The notes below the pieces were generated by a model that did no database searches, was not told the origin of the DNA, and saw nothing but the letters and a program-made list of their open reading frames with translations. This document shows, piece after piece, positions 53,099-60,730 of a stretch of DNA of 64,000 nucleotides. The stretch is from JAHOYW01 sp963664605 (GTDB taxonomy: Bacteria; Verrucomicrobiota; Lentisphaeria; Victivallales; Victivallaceae). How positions within the stretch are numbered: the stretch's first letter is position 1; every line of letters starts with the position of its first letter. The position numbers and the translations under genes were made by a program. The DNA lies in NCBI GenBank assembly GCA_963664605.1, contig OY761536.1, positions 4,030,001 to 4,094,000 on the forward strand. Reading direction: 5' to 3'.

Positions 53099-53839
53099 AT
53101 GGCTGAAGCATTGGTTAAATCAATAAAGAAAGCATTTGACGCACTGGACTATGTGATGCGAACAAACCGTTGCGGCATTGGCGCTACTCTTAGCGATATT
53201 GCCGAAAATCTCGATGAAAAGCAAACTACTATGCGCAATATTCTAAAGACAATGGAAGCATGTGGTTATCTGGCGCGAAATGGTAAACTGTATGTGCCTG
53301 GCGCAAAAACCGGGGACTTGATGAGAACCAATAACCGTGAAAAATTAATTGAGTTATTATCACCATTGCTCAAACAGGCAGCACAAAAAAGCGGCGAATC
53401 ATTTGTCTTAACTTCAGTTTATGACGGCAGGCGTGAGGTAATAAGCCGTTACAACGGTTCTAATGAGGTCGGCGTCAATACTAATGTGGCGGAAAACAAA
53501 GCCGTTTATTCACTGGTTACCACCAGGATTCTTTTAGCATTTGCGAATAATCTTGAAAGAGAGCAGTTTTACGAAAACAATGGATATCCGGGAAAAGAGT
53601 GGCTGGAAGCAAGTGGAGATAATCTAACACAAGCTTTGGATAAACTCAAGGAAAATGGATTTGCCGTAGAGCGTAATGACGCTCTTTGTGCCTACGCATT
53701 CCCGGTTCTGGACAGTAAAGGAAATATACTTGCTTCTTTCGGAGCCTACGCGCCAACATTCAGGGTCAACCGGGAAACTGAGCAGGAATTATTAGCTGTC
53801 CTCAGCGGGATAGCTGATAAAGCAAATAAACTATTCTGA
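53099..53839 (+). CDS. IclR-family transcriptional regulator 2
   Basis: The protein is 246 residues. The winged helix (KKAFDALDYVMRTNRCGIGATLSDIAENL, with MRNILKTMEACGYL) is followed by the IclR effector domain (KLIELLSPLLKQAAQKSGESFVLTSV, REVISRYNG, then YAFPVLDSKGNILASFGAYAP). It is divergent in sequence from IclR gene 1 and precedes the 767-residue iron-sulfur fusion by 88 bases. It is probably its regulator. The effector is unknown. Confidence 0.87.
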   Translation: MAEALVKSIKKAFDALDYVMRTNRCGIGATLSDIAENLDEKQTTMRNILKTMEACGYLARNGKLYVPGAKTGDLMRTNNREKLIELLSPLLKQAAQKSGESFVLTSVYDGRREVISRYNGSNEVGVNTNVAENKAVYSLVTTRILLAFANNLEREQFYENNGYPGKEWLEASGDNLTQALDKLKENGFAVERNDALCAYAFPVLDSKGNILASFGAYAPTFRVNRETEQELLAVLSGIADKANKLF

Positions 53840-53927
53840 TTAAGAGGTAATAACCCGAACCGCTAAAAATAAATATATTCAATATAATTGAATTTTTAAT
53901 AGTATTAAATAAAAAGGAAGGTTTATA

Positions 53928-56231
53928 ATGAATTTAAAAGAATCAATCAAAAATTTTGCCTATGAACTCGGAGCTGACCTAGTTGGCTTTGGGAATATTG
54001 ATCGCTGTAAACACGCTCCGATAATGATGAGCCCGCAGGGTGTGTTCCCGGGGTCTAAAACCGTCATTGTAATGGGGCTCCACCATCCTGATGCCTGTAT
54101 CGAACTGGGCGGGGAAAAACATCCGCAGGAAATCGGGCCTTATTCGGTTCAATATCTGATGAATTCGCGTCTGGACGAGCTTTCATACAGGATGGCTACA
54201 TTCATGGAAAAACAAGGTTATGGCGCCATTCCTATATGCTCAAGTAATATCTGGCGCTATAATCAATATAAAAGCCTCAAAGCAGTATTTGCTCCTGATG
54301 TGAGCAATATTTATATGCCGGTAGTGGCGGGGCTGGCTGATATGGGTTACAGCGGGCTGGCTCTCACTCCTGAGTATGGTGCAAGAAACCGTTTTGTGAC
54401 GATTATTACTGATGCTGAAATCGAACCTGACCCTTTGATTGAACCCGGCTCAATCTGCGACAAATGCATGCTTTGCCGGAAGCATTGTCCTAGCCAGGCG
54501 CTTTCCAAAGAGATCAAAGGCGATAAAATATTAAAAATAGCTGATAAGGAATACCGTTTCGCAGACAAAAACCTGTGGCGCTGTGCCTGGGGCGAGCATT
54601 TCGACCTTGACCTTGATCTGGAACTGCCGGAAAAAGTTACTGAAGAAGTAATTATTAAATATGTCGAAAAATACGGCGTGCGCAGCGGGGAAATGGGGCA
54701 ATGCCTGAAATTCTGCACGCCGAAAAAAATCAGGGCCTTTGATAAATCATATTCCAGAACCCCTATGCGCAAGTATTGCGTGAACTGGAATGAGGAGCTG
54801 GAATCCAGGGCAGTTAATGACAAACTCATAAGTGATTGTTACAGTAAAGGCGTTGAACATGTAGTTGTCCAGTCTACTGAAAGTTTAAAGGCTAAAGGCA
54901 TTGATGCTGATACAATGCTGCCAGGTGCCAGAACTGCAATATCTCTTATCCGCACATATTCTGGAAATACCGATACGAAAAATGAGCAATATAGTAATTC
55001 TGCCTTAAAACTTGCTGTAGATTATCATATTAACTCCGTATGTTACGACCTGACCAGGAACATTGAAGCTTATGGTTTCAGGTCGCTTATGACAATCACC
55101 TCAAGCGGTTCGCATTATGATCCGATGGGGCCTGCAACAATAAATCGACAAATTGAAACTGATCTATTAAAAAATGCGGACTGCGAATATTCTATTAATA
55201 CTGTTTTTACCCGTAAAACTCTGCCCGAAAGAAGTTTGTGTCTTGCTGTTGATAAAGATCGCGTCCCGCAGAAATTTAATTCTGCTGCAAACTTGACTGG
55301 AATGCTCAAAGATTATGCTGGGGAGGTCGGAGCCGATCTTTGCGGAATTGCCTCTGCTGAAAGAATAACCGCGATAGCTGAACAGCTGAAACCGTATTTT
55401 GATGGCGAAAAATATCTTAGCGCAAAAGATAGAGCACATCCTTTTAAACTGTACGTCCCTGAAATCACGAAAACAAGTAGAAAGACTTTTACTGCCAAAG
55501 ATTATTTGCCTGATGCAAAATCAGTAATAGTAATAGGCCTGCGCTATCATCAGAAAGTTCTGGAGTTTGCGACGAAACCGCCTGCGGAAGCCGTGGGGCC
55601 CTACGCGTTTCAAACTTATGTCACCCGCTGGCAGGGCGATTTGATGGCATCAAAGATTATGCAAAAATTGAATCATATGGGATATAAGGCGGTTGTGTCT
55701 AATGACTTAATGGGCCTGGGCTCAGTTATCGCCAGTCCGCGCGGTTTTATCGAAGATATCTTTTCAAACCGCTTTGCGGCGGTTGCCTCCGGCTTGGGAA
55801 CTTTGGCAGAGTCAGGAAGGGTAATCACTAGAGAATTCGGAAGCAGACAACGGTTTATCGCCATCATCACGGATGCTGAATTAAAAGCAGATGAGTTGAC
55901 GGAACAATCTCCGGAACTGTGTCAAAGATGCGATAAACTCTGCGTCAGATCATGCCCGACCGCCGCAATGACAACGGAAAAAATAAACTTCGAGTGTGAA
56001 GGTGTTTCATTCAGTTTCAATAAACGCGACATCAACCGTTGTGACTGGAGTAAACGTTATGCAATTGCGGGAGAGAGCGGTTTCAAATACCTTGGATCAC
56101 CATTGGATGAAATTCCTGAAGGTGAAATTACCGCTGAAACACTGGCAGAAGCCTTAAAAAAACATGATCCGATAAAGAAATATCGTCCGGTTGCCTGCGA
56201 GCCGTGCATGGTGGAATGTCCATACTCATAA
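53928..56231 (+). CDS. Multi-repeat QueG/RdhA-like iron-sulfur fusion protein
   Basis: The protein is 767 residues with two full reductase-like units and a third degenerate one between them. Unit 1 (about 1-300) has LGADLVGFGNIDRCKHA, SKTVIVMGLHHP, DMGYSGLALTPEYGARNRFVTIITDAE and C177-x2-C180-x2-C183-x3-C187-P. The middle (about 305-450) repeats the N-terminal fold (ARTAISLIRTYSG) without a cluster motif. Unit 2 (about 460-767) has VGADLCGIASAERI, AKSVIVIGLRYHQK, EFGSRQRFIAIITDAEL and C665-x2-C668-x3-C672-x3-C676-P, with one extra residue in the spacing. It ends ACEPCMVECPYS. It probably handles electrons over several clusters; reaction unknown. Confidence 0.85.
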   Translation: MNLKESIKNFAYELGADLVGFGNIDRCKHAPIMMSPQGVFPGSKTVIVMGLHHPDACIELGGEKHPQEIGPYSVQYLMNSRLDELSYRMATFMEKQGYGAIPICSSNIWRYNQYKSLKAVFAPDVSNIYMPVVAGLADMGYSGLALTPEYGARNRFVTIITDAEIEPDPLIEPGSICDKCMLCRKHCPSQALSKEIKGDKILKIADKEYRFADKNLWRCAWGEHFDLDLDLELPEKVTEEVIIKYVEKYGVRSGEMGQCLKFCTPKKIRAFDKSYSRTPMRKYCVNWNEELESRAVNDKLISDCYSKGVEHVVVQSTESLKAKGIDADTMLPGARTAISLIRTYSGNTDTKNEQYSNSALKLAVDYHINSVCYDLTRNIEAYGFRSLMTITSSGSHYDPMGPATINRQIETDLLKNADCEYSINTVFTRKTLPERSLCLAVDKDRVPQKFNSAANLTGMLKDYAGEVGADLCGIASAERITAIAEQLKPYFDGEKYLSAKDRAHPFKLYVPEITKTSRKTFTAKDYLPDAKSVIVIGLRYHQKVLEFATKPPAEAVGPYAFQTYVTRWQGDLMASKIMQKLNHMGYKAVVSNDLMGLGSVIASPRGFIEDIFSNRFAAVASGLGTLAESGRVITREFGSRQRFIAIITDAELKADELTEQSPELCQRCDKLCVRSCPTAAMTTEKINFECEGVSFSFNKRDINRCDWSKRYAIAGESGFKYLGSPLDEIPEGEITAETLAEALKKHDPIKKYRPVACEPCMVECPYS

Positions 56232-56260
56232 ACAGGCTGCTAACGAAACTGTATTTTTAT

Positions 56261-57118
56261 TTATAGATTTTGTTGTCGAAATTTTTTGGGGGTTGTACCA
56301 ATCATTTTGTTGAATACTTTAGCAAAATGATTGCTGTCGCAAAATCCGCATTCCAGTGCAATTGTACCTATCTGTTTATTAGTATCCCGCAATAATTCTG
56401 CACTTCTCTGGATTCTAATATGAGTCAGGTATTCATTGGGGCTGACGCTGAAAACATTTCTAAACTGTCGAAATAAATTACGCTCAGACATATTTGCCAC
56501 TTTTTTTAAATCAGCAATTGTGATTTTTTCAGGATAATGTTTATCCATATAATTAATAACTTTATTTAGTTCAAAATTGAAACTTTTAGTTTCAGCATAT
56601 CTATTTTCGCAACGAGCCAGATATATTATAATTTCCATGAATATTGCTAATATTTGAATCTGCTTGCCGGGGCGCAAGTGCCTCACTTCAAAATCCAGGC
56701 GCCTGCTTAATCCGTAAATGGGCTCTATATCCTCCTCTTTAAGTTTAGCCAGTGGAGCTAAGTTTTCCTTTTTATCCGGGTATTGGGCAGGAAACATCCG
56801 GGAAATAAATGACAATCCGCAGGTTCCAAGAGCCGGCAAAGGCATTCTGGCATCATAAATAATATTAATTAACTTCAGTTTACCTGCATTATCATAAGTA
56901 TGCGTACACCCCGGGTGAATAATCAGGACATCACCTTTTTTCAACGGAAACGATTCCATATCTATCCTATGTACCGCTGTTCCGCCTGTAACAATCGCTA
57001 TTTCGGAAAATTCATGGTCGTGAAATTCCACATGTTTGCTTGTCCCGACAGGCATGAATTTTACATTTATAGGAAAACCGCCATCATCCTTGAAACGTGA
57101 ATATTTATACGTAATCAT
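56261..57118 (-). CDS. AraC-family regulator with cupin domain
   Basis: The protein is 285 residues from the ATG at 57118, preceded by AAGGAG 11 bases upstream (an in-frame GTG at 57130 is rejected). The N-terminal cupin (HVEFHDHEFSEIAIVTGG, PLKKGDVLIIHPGCTHTY) senses a ligand. The C-terminal two helix-turn-helix motifs are ITIADLKKVANMSERNLFRQF and IGTIALECGFCDSNHFAKVF. It is divergent from the sugar isomerase gene at 57290 and probably controls the rightward sugar locus. It is convergent with the iron-sulfur fusion gene. Confidence 0.92.
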   Translation of the reverse strand: MITYKYSRFKDDGGFPINVKFMPVGTSKHVEFHDHEFSEIAIVTGGTAVHRIDMESFPLKKGDVLIIHPGCTHTYDNAGKLKLINIIYDARMPLPALGTCGLSFISRMFPAQYPDKKENLAPLAKLKEEDIEPIYGLSRRLDFEVRHLRPGKQIQILAIFMEIIIYLARCENRYAETKSFNFELNKVINYMDKHYPEKITIADLKKVANMSERNLFRQFRNVFSVSPNEYLTHIRIQRSAELLRDTNKQIGTIALECGFCDSNHFAKVFNKMIGTTPKKFRQQNL

Positions 57119-57147
57119 AATGAACACCACTCCTTGTTTTTGGCAGT

Positions 57148-57176
57148 AATATACTATTAGTTGGCGGTTATGTCAA
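57148..57176 (-). promoter_or_regulatory. Promoter of the AraC-family gene
   Basis: Read leftward, TTGACA (57171-57176) and TATATT (57148-57153) are exactly 17 bases apart, with the ribosome binding site about 12 bases further on. Confidence 0.65.
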
Positions 57177-57289
57177 GGTTATTAGCTCAATAACATCCTA
57201 TACTATAACTATAAGCATGAATTATCCGTAATATATTTTGGCAGGAAAACATTATTATAAAACACTAATCTCTATTTTAAGGCGTAATA

Positions 57290-58249
57290 ATGGGAATAAG
57301 AAACTTCAAGTTGTCATATATGGTAAATACGCTTGCATGGGATGGAAAACTTATCCAGCAGGTTGATGATGCCGTTATAGAAAAATCTCTTGATATTTTA
57401 CAGTCTGTTGGGATTTCCCAAGTAATGTTGTCAGGATACCAACTTGAAGAACCATCAGATTTCAATATGATCGACGGCGCAAAACATGTGGGGAAAATGC
57501 TCGCCTCGCGCAAAATGCGGGCATCACAGCACCATGGCCTGGCTGCGACTTTTGCTCCTGTTGGATCATCTCAGGCGGATGTCAGGGATAAGTTAAAAAA
57601 AGTTGTCGAAATCACATCACAACTACAGGCTGATTGCCTGGTACTGCATGCCGGAAGAATTTCCGGCAAACATAATTCGGTTGAAAGTTTTCGTGCCTTA
57701 TATCAGAATGAAGTAAAGAAACATGGTGTTGAAAAAATCATTGAGCTTAGTGCGGAGAATATTCGTTATGCCGGGAAAGTAGCGGCTGAATACGGATTGA
57801 AAATAGCCTTGGAGAATTTGGATAAATTTGAACCATTAAGCAATATGGAATTACTGCCGAAACTGGTTAAAGCTGTCGATTTGGATAATGTCGGTTATTG
57901 TTTAGATTCCGGTCATGCATTTGCATGTGGTGTTGATCCGGTGGAATGGATTGAAATTATGGATAAAAAACTGTTTACTACCCATTTTCACGACAATCGC
58001 GGTTGTCCGGAATGGGTTAAGCAGTCCGACGGGTTTATCAGTCCGTCCGGTATTGACGAACATCTGCCGCCAGGTTTCGGAACTATAAGCTGGATAGATG
58101 TCATAAAAGCTCTATACAAAATTGATTATAAGTACCCAGTTACATTCGAATCAGGAGGCTGGCCTGCAGAAAATAAAAAAGAAGGATATTTGAATGCTGT
58201 CCGCTTCTGGCGTAATATTGAAATCATAGCTTCTAAAGAAACAGGGTAA
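57290..58249 (+). CDS. Sugar phosphate isomerase/epimerase-like TIM barrel protein (second)
   Basis: The protein is 319 residues of the xylose isomerase-like/AP endonuclease 2 barrel. SVGISQVMLSGY, LVLHAGRISG, IALENLD with the metal-ligand Glu, GYCLDSGHAFACG, THFHDNRG and VTFESGGWP give the usual order of Glu-Asp-His-Glu ligands. It isomerises or epimerises a sugar or inositol derivative with a divalent metal. It is the first gene of the AraC-side operon and is followed by the SGNH hydrolase gene. Confidence 0.85.
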   Translation: MGIRNFKLSYMVNTLAWDGKLIQQVDDAVIEKSLDILQSVGISQVMLSGYQLEEPSDFNMIDGAKHVGKMLASRKMRASQHHGLAATFAPVGSSQADVRDKLKKVVEITSQLQADCLVLHAGRISGKHNSVESFRALYQNEVKKHGVEKIIELSAENIRYAGKVAAEYGLKIALENLDKFEPLSNMELLPKLVKAVDLDNVGYCLDSGHAFACGVDPVEWIEIMDKKLFTTHFHDNRGCPEWVKQSDGFISPSGIDEHLPPGFGTISWIDVIKALYKIDYKYPVTFESGGWPAENKKEGYLNAVRFWRNIEIIASKETG

Positions 58250-58284
58250 GTTTCTAGTTTAAGAAAAATATTGAAGGATTATAT

Positions 58285-59022
58285 ATGTCAAATAAACTTT
58301 CATTTGTAGAAAATATTTCAGACAAGCGGAATTTTGTAAAAAATCCCCATGATTACGTAATTCTGTTCAAAGGCAACAGCATTACGAGGCACGGCTTTAA
58401 TGAACTTACCATAGAAAAACTGGGATGGGACCATATTTCCGGCATGGCGGCTTCCTCCTCGGCATATGATTATGCGCATTTGTTTACAAAAATGGTTCAA
58501 AAAGAACTGCTAAACCGACAAGTAAAGCTGTTTTTTGGGCGTGGAGGCAGACCAGACTTAGCCATTGCAGATGTAGAAGCTGAAACCGCTTTGAATCCTG
58601 ATCTGGTTATTGTTCAAGGAGGGGAGCATTCAGCATGTTATACTCATGTGGTAAATTTCGAGTCAGATTATTTAAAATTGATTTCCGCAATCAAAGATAT
58701 GCCGTCCCAACCACAGATTATTGCTATCGGTATCTGGAATCCACGTTCCCGTCCGGAATTTGCCACGTGCACAGCAAAAGAATATGATGAATGCGCCAAA
58801 CGGATTGAAAAAATTCAGCGCCAAATCGCCACAGCCATGAATATCTGTTTTGTTGCAGTTTCTCCTTATGAAAATGATTTCTCGAATACCGGAACCGGTA
58901 AAAACCCCGAGGTCCGCTGGCATCCTAACGATAATGGAATGAAATGCTATTCCAAAGCCGCATTTTCGGCTTGGAAATATTGTTTAAACAGTATTGACAC
59001 TATAGGTATGAAATTAACATAG
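58285..59022 (+). CDS. SGNH/GDSL-like hydrolase
   Basis: The protein is 245 residues, no signal peptide. FKGNSITRHG is block I with Ser in GNSI (a GDSI variant). GMAASSSAYDY and VIVQGGEHSAC stand for blocks II and III (the usual N in block III is not seen), and VRWHPNDNGM gives the block V catalytic His with its Asp region. Such enzymes are esterases or carbohydrate deacetylases. A GAAGGATT site precedes the ATG. In the sugar locus deacetylation is the natural inference. Confidence 0.78.
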   Translation: MSNKLSFVENISDKRNFVKNPHDYVILFKGNSITRHGFNELTIEKLGWDHISGMAASSSAYDYAHLFTKMVQKELLNRQVKLFFGRGGRPDLAIADVEAETALNPDLVIVQGGEHSACYTHVVNFESDYLKLISAIKDMPSQPQIIAIGIWNPRSRPEFATCTAKEYDECAKRIEKIQRQIATAMNICFVAVSPYENDFSNTGTGKNPEVRWHPNDNGMKCYSKAAFSAWKYCLNSIDTIGMKLT

Positions 59023-59034
59023 GAGGACGATGTC

Positions 59035-59076
59035 ATGAAATTAAATAACAAATTCGATTGGTCTGAAAAAATATGA
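59035..59076 (+). CDS. Micro-ORF (13 aa) with strong ribosome binding site, leader-like
   Basis: AGGAGG at 59021-59026 precedes ATG at 59035 by eight bases, and a 13-codon frame (MKLNNKFDWSEKI) ends with TGA at 59074-59076. The start resembles the last codons of the upstream hydrolase gene (ATGAAATTAACA), so it could instead be a small duplication. Its stop lies in a perfect hairpin (59062-59086). This arrangement is that of a leader peptide; translation is not proven. Confidence 0.4.
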   Translation: MKLNNKFDWSEKI

Positions 59077-59086
59077 TTTTTTCAGA
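59062..59086 (+). other. Perfect hairpin overlapping the micro-ORF stop
   Basis: TCTGAAAAAAT (59062-59072), loop ATG, ATTTTTTCAGA (59076-59086): 11 paired bases. It could act as an attenuator or, with its internal T-run, as a weak terminator between the hydrolase and the pseudopilin genes. Confidence 0.6.
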
Positions 59087-59152
59087 GGAAATAACTTTCT
59101 AACACTAAACTTTTAATAGGAAATGAATCCATAAAACAAGGAGAAGGTCAAT

Positions 59153-59875
59153 ATGAAAAAGCAAAGTAATTACGGAGTTTTCACACTCATCGAACTCCTC
59201 GTTGTGATCGCTATCATAGCAATCCTCGCCTCAATGCTGCTTCCGGCACTCAATAATGCACGTGAAACAGCAAAACGTATCAGTTGTACTAATAATCTTA
59301 AACAGATAGGCTTAGGTGTTAATTTATATACCGGTTCTTTCAATGATTTCCTGCCGTCTGCAAACACGATGTCAGGCAATGACTTCCGATACTGGTATAT
59401 AAACGTGATTAATATGATTGACAGTAATATTGACACTACGACAAAATTTACTACTGCTAAACCAAAAATTTTTAAATGTCCTTCACTGGTTGATGCCGGT
59501 TGGGGCAATGGTGATCTATCATACGGATATAACACTTACATTGGCTATGCCGCAAATTACGGCCCCTACAAAGTAAGCATGATAAAACGTCCGTCTGAAA
59601 TTATTATGAGCGCGGATGGAGATGGCAACAAAGACCTTGATTATATTATTGATATGTCCTGGTATATTGTCGGGGATCGCCATAACGGCGGTACATCAGT
59701 TACATATATTGATGGCCATGTGGTATATGTAAATGACCGTGATGATATTCAAAAACGTGGAGCATTACCAAGTAACAACAGTATGATTTATGGTTCTGAA
59801 ACATATGAATTGAAGCAGATGTGGGGAAAAGACCTTAGTATGTGGCCGCCTAACCCAAACCATATGCTGCAATAA
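59153..59875 (+). CDS. Pseudopilin-like protein with prepilin leader (second)
   Basis: The protein is 240 residues after a CAAGGAGAAGG site. The leader is short (MKKQSNYGVF) and joins TLIELLVVIAIIAILAS with Glu5, then NLKQIGLGVNLYTG, and a C-terminal block with SVTYIDGHVVYV. The family is the same as that of the 21195 gene, and the two genes are almost identical in nucleotides over the leader segment (41 of 45). As there, it heads or joins a carbohydrate operon. It probably sits in the inner membrane facing the periplasm; role unknown. Confidence 0.88.
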   Translation: MKKQSNYGVFTLIELLVVIAIIAILASMLLPALNNARETAKRISCTNNLKQIGLGVNLYTGSFNDFLPSANTMSGNDFRYWYINVINMIDSNIDTTTKFTTAKPKIFKCPSLVDAGWGNGDLSYGYNTYIGYAANYGPYKVSMIKRPSEIIMSADGDGNKDLDYIIDMSWYIVGDRHNGGTSVTYIDGHVVYVNDRDDIQKRGALPSNNSMIYGSETYELKQMWGKDLSMWPPNPNHMLQ

Positions 59876-59898
59876 TATTAATTTAAGGAACTTATAAT

Positions 59899-60615
59899 AT
59901 GAGATACATTGTTTCTGTAGTAATTATATTATCAGGCAGTATGTTAATTGCTGAACCGCCATATCAGGCAGATGAAAAAACTATACTTTTATATCATTTT
60001 GATGAAGAAGCTGGAGGACTTCCTAAAGACAGTTCAAGTTATAAAAATCATTCCAGGAAAGGCGTTAAAGCCAGCGGAGATGAAGGTATTTTTGGTTCGG
60101 CAATGAAATACAGCAATAATTCCAATATTGTTAAACTTAACGGAGCAGAAAAGCTTAACAATTCCGGGAAAATTGAATTTTGGATCAAACCGGATGAGAA
60201 AAGCCTTAACCGCTGGGGTGGAGATCAGGGTATATTGTCCACCAATAGGGCTGGAAGCAATGCCGGTGATTTCAATATTGGATTCAGAATGAACCCCCTA
60301 AACTATGGAGGAGGCAATTTCTTTTTGCTGATGGAGGACGGCAAAGGGAGCTATCGTAAATTGAGTACTCCAAACATAATAAAAGACTCTAAATGGTATC
60401 ATGTTGTAATAAGCTGGAATAGCAAAGAAACACCGGTAATCACTGTGGACGATAAAGTACAGGCCTTAAAAGACGGCGGGAAAAACAAGTCTTATACCGG
60501 TCCACTTTTTGGAGGGTGTGAATATCTAAATGTAGGTGTCAGTAATGGTCCAAAAGAGGCAACTGTCTTGCTTGACGAGCTGAGGATTACGACTCTCGAG
60601 CCTGAAAAACAATAG
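59899..60615 (+). CDS. Secreted LamG/concanavalin-like protein
   Basis: The protein is 238 residues with signal peptide (MRYIVSVVIILSGSMLIA). The LamG fold pattern follows: LLYHFDEEAGG, KNHSRKGV, GSAMKYSN, GKIEFWIKPDE, KWYHVVISW and TVLLDELRIT. Such domains bind carbohydrates or surface ligands. It has 23 bases to the pseudopilin and 115 to the next gene. It is probably periplasmic or exported; the specific ligand is unknown. Confidence 0.85.
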   Translation: MRYIVSVVIILSGSMLIAEPPYQADEKTILLYHFDEEAGGLPKDSSSYKNHSRKGVKASGDEGIFGSAMKYSNNSNIVKLNGAEKLNNSGKIEFWIKPDEKSLNRWGGDQGILSTNRAGSNAGDFNIGFRMNPLNYGGGNFFLLMEDGKGSYRKLSTPNIIKDSKWYHVVISWNSKETPVITVDDKVQALKDGGKNKSYTGPLFGGCEYLNVGVSNGPKEATVLLDELRITTLEPEKQ

Positions 60616-60730
60616 CTGTTAATTTAAATTTTATCGAAGTTTTTAGAAGTTAGCGCCTTGCCACTGCTTTAGCTTTTTTACGTGAGAATGGCTGAATAAA
60701 AATAAAATAACCCCAAAAAGGATTAATAAA

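Noticed and set aside
59035..59076. The micro-ORF as the true start of the pseudopilin gene
   Set aside because: It stops before the pseudopilin start, which has its own good ribosome binding site.
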